A DNA stretch of 60,000 nucleotides from NCBI GenBank assembly GCA_030704615.1, contig CM060731.1, positions 10,108,001 through 10,168,000 of the forward strand, read 5' to 3'. The stretch comes from Takakia lepidozioides (lineage: Eukaryota; Streptophyta; Takakiopsida; Takakiales; Takakiaceae). Of this stretch, positions 34,727-47,100 are shown piece by piece. Below the pieces are notes generated by a model that had not been told where the DNA came from, did no database searches, and saw only the letters and a list, made by a program, of their open reading frames with translations. Positions within the stretch are counted from its first letter, which is position 1; every line of letters begins with the position of its first letter. Made by a program: the position numbers and the translations under genes.

Positions 34727-35926
34727 CAGCTGGTATGCACTTGTTAGCTGCCAGAATGGAAGGTTGTCTCATATGTGCCATATTCATTCATGTCAGATTC
34801 AATAAGCTGCAGATGGAAGCTGTGGTGTCTTTCGAAAGAGATTTGTGCTTATTCCCACTTATGGGCTGGTATGCACTTTTCTTCTGGGGTGCCCAGTGTA
34901 GGAATTGGTTTCAAAACCATTGTTTTATGTAAGACTCTAGGACAAATTCATGAAGCCTGAATAGAAAATTATTAGTTCTGTGAGAGTATATTGCGGAAAA
35001 CTTGAATTGTTAGCTCTCTGCAGCTTTGGCTGGCACACCTGTGTCATGAGGTGACCTTTTTCCCAGATGAAGAGTGTGCAAGCCTCTCATGGCTATGGTC
35101 CTTGCAAGGACTTGGGCAAGTTCTCATTGACAAAATAGGTGCAGGACATTATCCTTGTGAAATACAAATATTGCACTTGCATATTTATCACCTACAATGT
35201 CCACAGTAACTAGGCATATACTCTCCCGTCCAAGGGGGTTCTCCATCTATCTAGCATCACAGTAAAGCATTTATAGTGGCTTAAGACAACCAGAGATTCA
35301 CATTAGCCTCTTCAGTGAGCCCTCGCATCTCTACAAATGACATTGTGGACTGCTGGAATGATCTACAAGGAGAATCTGGATGGGCTTGCAAATTGCTTGT
35401 TGACAAATGCAATCACCTTGTACCAACATATAGATCACGTCCACTTGTTTTTGGTGGACCCAATCTTCAACCACACTGCCACAAACACCAGAGTTGTACT
35501 TGATGCATCACCTCAACAACACTAAGGAGTCCTGTTTCACAGTGGCACATGCCTAAAACTAAGAGCTCCAAAGGAATATCACAGGCTTCACCATAACTAA
35601 GTCACGCGGCCACATATACAAAAAGGGCACCACAATGTAACAACAGCTGCTCTTCACTGGGAATCATGGATGGAAACAAGAACATCTCGTAATTAAGATA
35701 AGAAGATAGGAATTAGGATAGGAAGTACCACGTAAGAGTGGAAGCCCCTGCACCTCTAAGAATCTCTCTCTCTCTCACACACACAAGTACAGGCACACAG
35801 TACAGACAATTCGACGTCTGCCAATAATGCTTCTTTTTTGGTTGTATATTCTCGTCTCCTCCATCTTTAAGCTTTCCACAAACTTCTTTTCTGTCTGTCT
35901 TTCTTTCTTTCTCTCTCTAGGAGATC
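34727..35926. other. Region downstream of VPS35L, no gene assigned
   Basis: Short open frames occur on the plus strand (34723-34960 and 35315-35525), and one piece around 35022-35120 is preceded by an AG acceptor-like site. None has a domain I recognise. The first few hundred bases should contain the VPS35L 3' UTR. A CT/CA microsatellite lies at about 35765-35786. Confidence 0.4.
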
Positions 35927-36178
35927 CGTGGGAAATTCCACTGTTTATTCAGTGGAACCCAAACTCTCACTGATGTCTTCCACTATGAGGATAAAAAATG
36001 CTTGGCAGCCTACCTGCACGAGGCCTTCACCCTTAGACAATCGCTAGAACATTAATTGTGGTTTCTGGATTTGTTCCTCTCTCATGTTTTCTTCCATTTT
36101 GTCCCATAAGCTCTATGAGCTTTCCGCGGACGTTATAAAGCACCATTTCATTTCATTTCTTATAAAGTACCATTTCAT
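35927..36178 (+). mobile_element. LINE-B copy, 5'-truncated
   Basis: Plus-strand copy matching the minus-strand element at 28557-28880 from GAGATCCGTGGGA to the ATTTC tail. It has the stem TAAGCTCTATGAGCTTTC and TTATAAAGCACC followed by ATTTC repeats. The 5' edge abuts a CTTT/CT microsatellite (35900-35926). Confidence 0.87.
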
Positions 36179-36224
36179 TTCATTTCTTTCTGCTTCTGGC
36201 TCCGCTCTGTCTTCTATTCTTGCT

Positions 36225-36292
36225 TTCCTTTTGTCCCATAAGCTCTTTGAGCTTTCGGCGGACGTGATAAAGTTCCATTTCATTTCTTTCTC
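36225..36292 (+). mobile_element. LINE-B 3'-end fragment
   Basis: TTTGTCCCATAAGCTCTTTG followed by AGCTTTCGGCGGACGTGATA and an ATTTC tail. It sits 50 bp after the longer LINE-B copy in the same orientation. Confidence 0.8.
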
Positions 36293-37633
36293 TGTTGCAA
36301 ATACCAAATGTATCGATACATGTGCAGTCCAGGTTTACCCAAATTACGTCTTTCAGGTGTGTAGTTCGTACTTCCATGGGCCATGAATTGATTTATGTTT
36401 CAGTGCCTAGATTCCTTTGTAAACCATCCTCTCAAATCAATTCATCTGCACCAAACTTGCTGCAGTCCCTATACATGATCTTGACCACAGGCTGGCAGGG
36501 ACTTGCTGATACTAGAGAGCTCTCTCTGCCCATCCCTCCCCTCATTCCTGACTCTTCACCTGAGACTGGCAAGCCTGTCCAGCCCATCCAATGCAGCTTC
36601 AGACCCTGGTAAATAATTGTGTCACTTGCACCTCTGCAAATCCATGCATCTTGGTTGAGAAGAACAAGCTGTATTAGGGTGCCTGCGATATGAAGCTTCG
36701 CCAGTACCCTCAGTGGTGGGTTGCAGTTGAGGGGCGATCACTCTCGAGATCAAGAGTATGGTGCCTGGCAATACAATGAAGAAGTAAGTTACAGTAAGTG
36801 TGCAGTGAAAGACAGAGGGAGAGAGACAGGAAGACCCCCAGAAAGGAGGAAGACTTCATGCTCATCAAAGTGTGCATTGAAGATCCCCGTGAAGCTTGAA
36901 AGACACTACGCAACTGACTCAGCTAAACTCTACATGTCCTCATAGCCACTCTTCATAAATTAGAAACCTTGTTGATCAGCACACATGACAATGGGATCAT
37001 CATATCCGGTAGTCTGTCAACGACTGCCACAGAGTAGTTGACGAGGAAAAATATGACATTTGACAAACTTGATTTTTCACATCAGGCAAGCCCCAAAGTT
37101 GACCACAGAGAAAACCACTAAAATACCAGGGTGCTGAGCTTCAAGTCAACTTCTCACAACATTGTATGAACACCTGAAGTTGATCAGCTCAGTCAAGAGA
37201 AATTCCACTTATTGAACTTAAGACAATTTGATGGAAATTTCAGAGTTTGTATGAGATATGTAGCGTCCTTCATTGTCAGGGAAAGAAGTTGGGCAGAGAA
37301 TGGTCCCCCATGAGTACTGTACTATCTTTCAAGTACGTGAAGCCTGACTTCATTTCTGACATCCTTGGTAACTTCCATCTAGTTAATTGGCTGAAGGGAA
37401 ACAGTTTGTCTCGACTAGGTACTGCAGTATAGGCATGGTGATGGTCGTGGGTCCATGCCAACTAGAGAAGATGTCCATGGATGGCTGTGAGGCCTATGGG
37501 TCTCGCCTTTCTTCATAAATTCAAAATTTTGAATACTGGAGGGATCAGGCAGAAACTGTAACTTGGCGACTGCGCCCAGGATTTAGTCGAGCTCGATTGA
37601 AAGCATGCGACGATCCTCCATGAATGTGCTGGG
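36293..37633. other. No gene recognised
   Basis: An open frame at 36295-36612 (plus) is preceded by an AG and ends in CSFRPW, but I do not know the protein. The 37247-37432 frame is likewise unknown. No repeat family could be identified. Confidence 0.35.
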
Positions 37634-40600
37634 CTATACAAGATCCCCACAATCAAAAAGTGAGTGTCGGAGGTATGCTGAAGCGTTGAAAAGTTTGGGT
37701 ATAACAAACTTGTTGCGAATGTAACAGATTGGAGCTAGATCCCAAAAGTAGGAAGGCACCGACAACGTAAGACTTCAAGGTCAGTGGAAAAGTCCGGGCC
37801 CATCGTTCTGCTTGAAATTCTGCCAACGCATGTTTCACTTCGGAGGAAACTTCCATGATGGGTTGACCTTCTGCTTGGACAGCGAGGGCTTGAGAGAGTG
37901 CACGAACAAGAACGATAGCATCTTCCAGAGCAAGGCAACCGCCCTGCCCGAGGTTTGGCGTAATAGGGTGCAACGCATCACCCGCCAATGTAACTCCACC
38001 CACTGCTTCCCGGGGGATGACAAAAGGAACAGACCAGCGGTCCCTTAACAGGCCACGAGAATGGGAGAGGGGAAGGTGTCATGCGAACAACGTTGATGAA
38101 CACCTCAAATATGTTCAACTGTGATATAATTTAGGTCAGATTAGGGTAATGAACTGCTGGCAAAGTATTCGAAGTCACAAACCAATAAATTTTGGTGGGT
38201 GAAAGGGGCAAAATGCCCGAGAGCACACCCTGCCCAACGATCTGTTGGAAAATAGGATCAAATCCATGTCCATCCTCAAATACTGCCACTCCACGCAACA
38301 CTGCTTGTCCAACTGGACGGGGCTCCGCCAGCCCCAGCCATGCACCAACAACTGAGCGAACTCCATCACAACCGAGTAGAACCTGCATAAATCCACCACA
38401 GATCATTGACCGAACCACGACGAGAATGGACCGAGATCATGGTGCGCATCCGAGGGATCGACTTTGCAGCTCAAATAGAAGCTGGATAATAGTTGACTCA
38501 AGGAATGAGCCTTCCATGGATCACGCCATTTTCATTATACATGTATACGTTAAGTACTACACCCCGTCACCTTCACTTGCTTTTTACACTGCAGTAGTAT
38601 TTATCGGTTGCTAGACTTGTGAGCACCTTTGTTGCAATGATGGTGCCGTCTTCTAGCTCGACTTCGGTCACGGCGCCTGAGCCTTTAGGTTTGCGAATGC
38701 CTGTCACACGTGCATTGAATTGAATCGTGCCCCTCGGTAGTGGCTCAGCAAGCGCCTCCAAGACTACCTTGCGGTCCACTACGCGCACCTCGTGTGGCCT
38801 GTTATAAACGATCTTATTCAAAGGTCCAGTGATGTAAGTTGTCACCCTTGGCCCCTCTTAACATTATATGAATCCTTGTTACATCTCCCTAGCGGAGGTA
38901 TTCAACGTCTACCAAGCCCCAGATCAGCTAGGATAGACTCTGTCAAAGACAGACTACAAACCCACGACCAGACCCACAGAATGCAGAACCATACATTCCG
39001 GTGTCTAGCTACTCGACAGAGCCCAAACCGCGTCTGAAAACAACAGCAGAAGGATTGAACAGGTCTACTCACCCTCCCGGACTTCAGAAAATTGAAACTC
39101 CTTCAGGACTTTACCATCGCTGCTACGAGACCGTACTCTGTACCCAGTTCAAATCCATGATATTTCCTCACTTGATGTGTAAATTAGACTTTTCAAAATC
39201 ATTCAAAACTATCAGGCACGAAGGTTAAGTCAAATTTTCTGTCTATGCAGAGATTCTACTGCAGTCATAGTTTCTACCTCGTTTCTACCTTCAGGAAATT
39301 GACATGCCTTCGGCAGATGTCGATCTTTGTGCATGTAAAACCCCGAAACGTGAACACACTAGTTGGACCTCTATGACACCGATGAGATCTGACAAATCAG
39401 GAAATATTACCCGGCAATAAGGAAATATGGATGTCGAATCTCTTCTCCGACTCCCAAAATATCAAGGGCACGCCACGCGTTTGGAGATAGGGTAAGAGTG
39501 GTGCCAGACGTGCGCAACGATTCTGACTGTTCCAGCACCAATGCGTTCACGCCTACCCTGTTTGACAATGTACCCATATGATGAAGAGAACAAAGAGTCC
39601 CACACAGTCGCATCCATGGATATCTAGGTACCAGATTCGAGGCAGATTCAACTAGTTCGTATTTCGTTCAAGTTGGTGAAAGAAAGTGCTAGATGCACAT
39701 AATAGCATCATCACCAGCGTTGCCTGCTCGTTGTAATCTGTGTCATTATATTTAAGAATCATGCACACGTGTGCACCATTAATCGAATTAATCTCTCTTT
39801 GGCTTGGCGAAGCTTAATGTTTCCACACAGACTCTACACAGCTTTATTACTGTAGGTACTACAATGCCATGAGTGTGCATGCGTTGGAGAAAGAGAGAGA
39901 GAGAGAGAGAGAGCTACGCTTCAGCTGTAGCTCTGCAAGATCATCTGGCATCGACGTCATGAGAATGTAACCAGTTTGGAATGAGAGAGACTTCTAGAGG
40001 AAGTTGAAATATACTGGCCACTAACTTAATGATTTGTCCAAACCAGCTCTACGTAGTCTTGTGCCGGCATTAACCCATTGGTGTTGCCACAGCTAGCTTC
40101 CCCACACCCAGCTTACAGCTCTGGTGATCCCTAGGTCCTCATCATCAAATAATGTGTGATCTCACCACTGTAGTGTACAATTGGAAAACACCCGCATTTT
40201 CATTAGTCCTTAATTGGTAGCCATGCCAGAGAAAGACAGGCCTGTGCAGGCCGAGGGCTATTGCAAGGCCAGCGATTCCAGCCCCCACTATCACAACAGT
40301 CTCTGACTGCGCCGCTGATATCTCACCTCCACCACTTTCTCTTCCCGACTCGACTTTTATTGCATCTCTTGCTATAGTCGACATTCCTTGCGGCATTACA
40401 GTTTTCCCTCTCGCAGGATATGATCCACGTTTCCGCGTGGTCAATTCACTGGTTTGTCTCGGGTCTTTGGCCCATGGGCGCCTTTTTCTGGGCAATATCT
40501 GGGAAGCACCAATGGACCAAGACCAGGTGGATGCAGAGAGGCAGCGTGATTGGTAAGACTGTCCAAACCGACAGTGGATGTCTGTAGATATAGAGCCGGT

Positions 40601-40663
40601 GATCAACAGTGCCGCAGGATTCGACATAATTCCAGAAACTCTTGCACAGCCGCACGTCTCCAC
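37634..40663 (-). pseudogene. FAD-dependent monooxygenase (CTF2/MO1-like), disrupted
   Basis: Exon-like blocks on the minus strand: 40242-40663, 39411-39557, 39073-39137, 38627-38798, 38155-38382 and about 38120-37634. They align in order with plant CTF2-type flavin monooxygenases: VVIVGAGIAGLAIALGLHR (FAD Rossmann motif), ALVLEQSESLRTSGTTLTL, DGKVLKEFQF, EVRVVDRKVVLEALAEPLP, VLLGCDGVRSVVGAWLGL, then GDALHPITPNLGQGGCLALE (second FAD motif) and ERWARTFPLTLKSYVVGA. Breaks: in-frame TAA at 38131-38133 inside conserved context, a one-base frameshift near 38060-38075, another near 37735-37745 before ICYIRNKFVIPKL, a phase conflict between blocks 3 and 4, and a GCCTGT donor after block 1. The final TAG is at 37634. 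Neighbouring genes read cleanly, so poor sequence quality is an unlikely cause. The oxygenase substrate is unknown. Confidence 0.85.
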
Positions 40664-40797
40664 CAGGCTGTAAGTTTGAATTCCGAGAAGTGAGCTAGCC
40701 AGAGATGAACCCAGACGAGCTCTGATGAGATGGGCACAACTTGAAGTGCAGCAGTGGAAGGAGAAGAAGCACAGACAACAACTGCGTTGCCCATCAC

Positions 40798-41261
40798 CTT
40801 GTATACAGGCAGACTTGGAGTTAGTTAACGTCTAACATAAACCCCCACCAACTTGATTGTTTGAGAAGATAACAGTATCACTCAGGGGTCCTCATCATGT
40901 CTGTGACAATGACAATCCGGGCTACATACTTGTTGGCTCCTCTTTATTCTAAAGAGGAGACCACGCATCAGTGTCAAAAATCACTGAGCCCCTGTTGCGC
41001 CTTGTCACCTCCTCTCCTTTTGCTGTAAACTACCTCCATGATGTGCCTTCTCTAGGTAAGACCTCCCTCATGTAACATCTCTGTTATTGAACAACTTATG
41101 AAAAATATATGGATGAATTAGCAGGTTTAATGATTAGTATGGATGAAAGTATATTCCATTACTTTATTTTATTTTATTTTATTTTTCACAGAACTGAGGA
41201 CCGAGAAGGCCCTGAATCATTAGATTGATAAGCAAGGAAAAAATAACCTTGCGGGAGAGCC
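40798..41261. other. Intergenic, AT-rich right part
   Basis: No exon recognised. A TTTTA pentanucleotide tract lies at about 41162-41187. Confidence 0.4.
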
Positions 41262-41269
41262 ATATAGAC

Positions 41270-42038
41270 CAGTGTTGGCCGGGTATGGCATTTAGACATT
41301 CATACCGGACGGTTATTTGCCGGTTATGCATACGTGCATAACCGGAAAGTGCAGCCCGCAGGGACCCGGCTATGGAAGGGAACCGGCAAAGGCCATCGAG
41401 GTTGCTAACCGACTAGAGAACCGGGCATCGTGATTGTAAGGGTGGTACCCGGAGTGAGATCCGGAGCAAGTGTAGATGGCGTAGAGGCGGTTCTAGCTAA
41501 TGCAGGTGCAGGGTCCAAGAGAAATGCTTTCAACTGATTTGATTTCGCCCCCATGCAAGAATGCATGTCTGCTCTCTCACGCCGGCATTGACATCTTTTC
41601 ATTCAATTCTCTCATCCCTCCATTAAGGTTTCTGATCTGTGTTTTGTCTCTTTATTATTACTATTATTTTCTGGTCCTATTGAAATATATATATAAAGAA
41701 GAGGATAAGAGGCATTTTATATGATATGAATGTCCTTATTATCAATTTCTCCTCTCACAGGGCCTAATTTGTGAGCCAGATGTTTCCCTTTTTGAAAAAA
41801 AATAAAAAATAAAACCACTATTGATAACTGTAATATAGGTACCCGGTAGTCTTCCACTTGGATAACCGGCATATTGATAACCGAGACACTTTTCAGGGGG
41901 ACCCTTCTATTGATAACCTGTAACCGACTTAATTTTTGAACCACTATATTATATATAACCGCCTCCATACCACTTTCAATGAATATGCCTTACCCGGACC
42001 CTTCAATATGCCCAAAATGTGATACTCAGCCAACACTG
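41270..42038. mobile_element. Non-autonomous hAT-like DNA transposon
   Basis: A 769-bp element with terminal inverted repeats starting CAGTGTTGGC at both ends (10 bp perfect, then imperfect for about 14 more). It is flanked by a perfect 8-bp duplication ATATAGAC (41262-41269 and 42039-42046). CAGTG-type ends with an 8-bp duplication are the hallmark of hAT elements. No transposase frame is present. The interior is full of short CCGGTTA/TAACCGG repeats, including a perfect 11-bp-arm palindrome at 41320-41345. Confidence 0.88.
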
Positions 42039-42315
42039 ATATAGACCAACAGATGAGAGACACTGCTCAGTAACCAACCAGAGTTAGGGCTTATTGAAGA
42101 AACTAAAAGACTATTCACAAAGAGAACCATATGCGACTAGCCGCTTAGAAATCTCAGGGAAGCAGCTTCATGGTAATATAACGTTGGATGTGAGAGGACT
42201 GAAGTGGCTGCAAGCTTCCTCGTCACTATAGGCCTAAAATATCAGTCATCAGTCATCTGCCAAGGATCGATGAAAGATTGTCACGTTTAGGGGAATTTAA
42301 ACTTACGGTGCTTAA

Positions 42316-43088
42316 CCCCTAAGCGCTTGGAAAACGGCCCAAAAATGGGACCCACTGTCATGAATAACCCCATATCTGCCAGCAAGGTTCATCCAGGGAA
42401 TTGAACTGTACTAATTGAACTGTACTAACTGGTTCTTACCTACTCCACGCAGCTACTAACCAAATTTCAGAAGAAATGACCGTCAATTTAGGGAGATTAT
42501 AACAAATTACCATGGTGGATTTAACAAGTCCAAGCAAATATGGACAGAAAAATCACTTTGACCAAGGAAATTTACCATCACAATTTTTTTTGCTCAATGC
42601 CGGACCAACTCAGACAAATTCCTTGGTGGGTTAGAGGTCTCCTCCTGAAATTGGAGGACCAAATTCCAAAAAAATCTACTAGCTGGTTTGTATGTGCAAT
42701 AAGGGGGGGGCACTTGGCATTGACAGAAAAAATGTTGCATGCATCCTGCACATTGTACCAAATGCACTTTCCTCTGGTGCAATCCTGCAGTAGTTGAATA
42801 GGCATGTGAAATTGATTTTAGAAAAATCCAAAAGCACAAGTGTAGATGGGTGCACACAGTTACTGCCACGTGGCAGGTCAATGGCCCTGGCCATGGATTC
42901 GAGGGCTTAGAAAAATCATGGCGGTCTGAGATTTTATCGGATGGGGGTGCATTAATTCCCTTGTGCGCACAGCTCCACGTCGCGCTCACTTTTCCTTCGG
43001 CGACTTTTTCCATCCAAGTACATCCACGGAAACTATCCGTGGATGAAAACGGCTGCGACCCGATTCGGGTCGCGCCAGCCTTTAGGGG
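42316..43088. mobile_element. Possible piggyBac-like non-autonomous element
   Basis: The 773-bp segment begins CCCCTAAGCGCTTGG, ends CCAGCCTTTAGGGG and is bordered on both sides by TTAA (42312-42315 and 43089-43092). TTAA duplication with CCC..GGG termini is the piggyBac pattern. The matching inverted repeat is short (CCCCTAA plus partial match), and no transposase is seen. TTAA is also a common tetramer, so the call is tentative. Confidence 0.5.
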
Positions 43089-43321
43089 TTAAGAAAACAT
43101 ACGGGCTGCCTGAAATACAAAGTGGTCCATGTAAAAGCACAAAGTAACCATAGAAAGCTAACAAATATGACATATATTCATTGGCTATGGAGCTTAAGTT
43201 GCATATTCAATTACCGAAGGTTCGCCTTCAAATATAGCACTTTCAAGTAGCAAGATCGACAAAAATGAATGGACAATGCCTTACATCTAGACACCTCGGT
43301 TGCCTAAGGTGCGTTTATAAT

Positions 43322-43830
43322 CAGTGTTGTACCGGTATATAGGGTATTGCCTAGTATGTGCACAGGTATATGCACTGTATTAGATACCAGACCAGTCTGG
43401 TATCATTTGGGAGAATACTTGGTCATATACGAGGACCAGGCTGGTATCAATTTTTCCATACCAGCCACAATACCAGTATGACTCCGCCGACGTCTTCCTC
43501 ATTTACTCTGGTATGTGTACTATATTACTTTATGTGTACATATGTGTATATATTTATACTTATATATATTTATTTCTTTATTGCATTGTATTTTTTTCAC
43601 TTGATACTTGCTATTTGATAAAACTTGTTTTTCAATGATGGCTTTGGAATGATACCAGAATTGATATCTCATACCAGCTGGTATTGTGGTCATGATACTC
43701 ATACTCATACCAATATCTGGAAAAAAATACATCTATTATTATATAGACCAAACTGGTATGAAAGTTTTGCGATACGTCTGGTACCATGACCAGTCCGGTA
43801 TGTCCTAAAACTGATACCAGTACAACACTC
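43322..43830. mobile_element. Small inverted-repeat element (MITE-like)
   Basis: Ends CAGTGTTGTACCGGTAT and, in reverse complement at the right, GAGTGTTGTACTGGTAT. The interior is dominated by ACCAG/CTGGT inverted motifs (ACCAGTCTGGTAT, GACCAGTCCGGTAT) and an AT-rich middle. The termini resemble the hAT-like element at 41270, but I find no target-site duplication. Confidence 0.65.
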
Positions 43831-43855
43831 GTTAGTGATAATAACCAAGGTATCG

Positions 43856-44120
43856 AGTTTCGTCAGCGAAATAATGAGTTTTGCCAACGAAATCTTGGGT
43901 TTCGTTGGCGAAATGTCCAAGTACCGCTGCGTAGGTCATTATCTTATGGTTCCATGGGCGAAACAAAATGTGTTGTGTTTATAAGAGACGACGTGAGATT
44001 GTTTTATTTCGCTAACGAATTGTTATGTGCTTGTGCAAACAGAAAAATAAACCAGGGAAATAGGGTGCCTGTCCATATTCATGACTCATTTTGTGCTTAT
44101 TTCTAGTTTCGCTATCGCAT
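43856..44120. repeat. Cluster of TTTCG..CGAAA short palindromes
   Basis: At least five variants of a 14-bp palindrome (TTTCGTCAGCGAAA, TTTTGCCAACGAAA, TTTCGTTGGCGAAA, ATTTCGCTAACGAA, TTTCGCTATCG) occur within about 265 bp on alternate strands, with uneven spacing. Function unknown; it may be the interior of another small transposon. Confidence 0.55.
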
Positions 44121-47100
44121 CTTTTCAAGAATATTCTAGGAATTTCTGGTATATCCTCTTCTGCTCACATGAGCAGGCTCATGCTTCTGCTCACATGCTA
44201 CCCAACCTCCTTTACTATATGAACTAAGCCAAGCCAATGGCATCTTGACTAAAAGAATCCACTTTCCGGACAACCTCGTCGGTCAGATTGAAAAAAAAAA
44301 CCCCACTTCATTGGACTTTCGAGTATTGGTGAGAATCCAACCGATGACTTATGAATCCAGCTAACAACTGAATCTTGTAGCCCCTAGTAAATGTCATGTT
44401 TCATTCAACTTAAGAGCTATCATACTTAAACATTAATCACCATGTTTAATGTGTCTAAAACCTGTTTAATGTAGCCAAGCCTACAACGACATGGTACTAA
44501 CCCTCGTTATACTGCGCTAACACATAGACTAATTTGAGACTCATGTTAATTCTAGAATGTTATGCAAACCTACGCGTGATGATTGCAAATGGATGATCAT
44601 TTTCCCCTATATAACGAGTTTAAGCAAGGGTATTGTGCACCTAAGCATTGCGCTACAACACACATCCTTGTTTAATCACACTTCCTAGCACACAATCCAA
44701 GAAGGCTATGCCACAATGATAAAGAAATGAGAAAAGTGAAAGATACTGAAAACACTCCAACCAAGAAAGCAATTACACTAAGAACAAACTCTAGTCCTTC
44801 CAAGTGAAAATCCCCTCTATTATATGAACTAAGCCAAGCCACTAAAATAATCAACCTTACAAAGACCTCAATAGTTGACTCTTTCTCAATACATAGAGCT
44901 ATGGAGGTGAGAATGACTCATGGAGGTTCAACTACAAGAAGCTGATAAATGACCGTCAATATTGGGGGTCACTCTTTTGTAAAAATAAAAAAGAACAACG
45001 TCCGCCAATAGTGGCGGTCGCTTCCGTCCCTAGTGAGGCTTTGACACCTCAATTGACATATGATACCAATGCAATCCCAACACATACAATACAAATATAA
45101 ATACCCAAAATATCTTAGTTAACTGAAAGTAACTAATTCTAATTAACCATGATTAAAACCTTGACAAATGTTCTTTTGGTTGTCAATAAGGAGCTTGATG
45201 TAATTTGGGATAATTTCGTCATTAGGCATTGTTATGACAATTTTGGGAATGTCATTTTTTTTCAACTTTGAGGCAATTGTAACATTGTTGTACCCTAGTT
45301 GTTACCTTTGGTTATCCATGCACATCTGATCCGGATCCAACACTGTTACACAACTTAAATAAAAATTGAAGACATGTACCAATATATCTCTATGATCCAG
45401 GCAATAATAACTCATGGAGCCCAAAGCTTTCTATTCATGTGTCCCATTGCTAGGAACCATAGGAAGATATAGACATTAATTGTGGCGCTAAGAATGCGGA
45501 TTGAAAAAAAGAGTTCTTCCTGTAGCCTTCAACTTCCTTTCAATTCAAACAAGAAAGCTAGAAGAAAACCCTCTACATTTGGAGTGACAGGAATGTTGTT
45601 GAGTTCGATAGAGCCACCTAGATGAGTATTGATGTTGCAGCCTTTTGCCTTGAGGACAGGGGTCGGACACAAGAAGAGTTGTCCTTGTGGTGGGGGTAGC
45701 GGCAGTGGGAGTGGGGCCGGCTGGCTGAACGACCTTTGAGTGCCTAAGGACTAAAGAGGGTAGAAGCACTCACTAATTAGTAGAACCCTGTCACCCGGCT
45801 ACGGTGGGGGCTCCGAGTCATGGGGTGATCTTAGTATAGGGAATCATAGTGGGGGTGGCATAGGATTGACCGCGAGGTTGAGGCCTTTGTGGTGGGAGTC
45901 GTGGGGAGTCTTGGGACTCACTACGACTTATTAGAGGGACTCAGAGTCGAGGGTCCACCTTGTGGGCATGAATGTGTTGTTTGTGAGACTCCCGCCGGCT
46001 GACAGTCACAGAAGTATACATAAGGAGTAGTAACCCCGACAACGGTGCAAGCCCGTTAAGCGACCAAAAGCTAGTGAATCAAACGAATGAGCCAAAAAGC
46101 GACCACCTATTGAATGGAGGTCTGGTCTTGTGTCTTCCCAGGATTCAAAAGGGATCAAGCTGTTCCGTTTTACTGCAGGAGACCGAATGATTGAGATGTA
46201 TTTTATTTTATCTCATCTTGAAGATGGTAGAGTGGATGGACTCAGGTTTGATTGAAGGTATCACCATTGCATTCCCATTGCGAAAATGGTTGTGTTTTTA
46301 TCCACAAAAAAACTCTTGACTAAGATTCTAAATAGCCCAAATGCATGACCAAACATTAAGTCAGCTAATAGTTTCTAATTACAAATTTTTTTTTTTTTTT
46401 GAAAAGGGGAGGAAGCTCTTTGGAGCTTTATTGAATGTTATTTGAAGGGAAAACTATTCCTATTGGTATACCTAGGTATAGAAATTCAAAAACATATCTA
46501 CTTGGGCCTGCGGATAAACCACTTTAAATCCACCGAATATTGGTTTGATGTTTGATAGTGATGTGGGCCTCAATGTATATGGTTAGAGGAAGACTCCTGC
46601 CCAAACAAGCCTAACTTATGGTGTCACTTCACCCCCCAAGGGACCCTGCCTTCCATTTGGAAGGTGTTTGTAAGGTGAACATGTTTGTATACCTAGTGAC
46701 ATTATGGGCATCTCCATCAGTTGGGGAGGGAATACTTCAGGCCGGTAGGCGGTTGGTCAGTTTTGCAAATTCAAGATGGGCGTTCTAGGGTTTACATCCT
46801 TGTGGAATCTGTAGGGAGACCTGTAGTAAGTTACTGCACTGCCAGTTTTATAAGTGCATCAGTCCTATCGTCCTATCGATCCCTTGTAAGTGTCTGTGAC
46901 AGATGAACTTGACTGAAGCTGGGAGTACTGCACGACGACCGTTCAGGTTGATTAGGTGTAAAAGCTTCAGCAAGACTGATGCAAGTTTAAATGGCGGTCT
47001 GGAAATCAGACTCACTCAGTTGGTACTTAGCATTTTGGCGGTTTACAGTTCTGCAGCTTACAGTTATGCAACTTGTAAGGACTTTATGATAGTTTTGCTT

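Noticed and set aside
38155-38382. Treating the FAD monooxygenase as an intact gene with short introns
   Set aside because: The introns needed would be about 36-50 bp, would still leave a frameshift, and a separate frameshift near 37740 has no splice sites around it.
44217-44845. Direct repeat around ATATGAACTAAGCCAAGCCA as LTRs
   Set aside because: The repeat is only about 24 bp, with no TG..CA ends, primer-binding site or polypurine tract.
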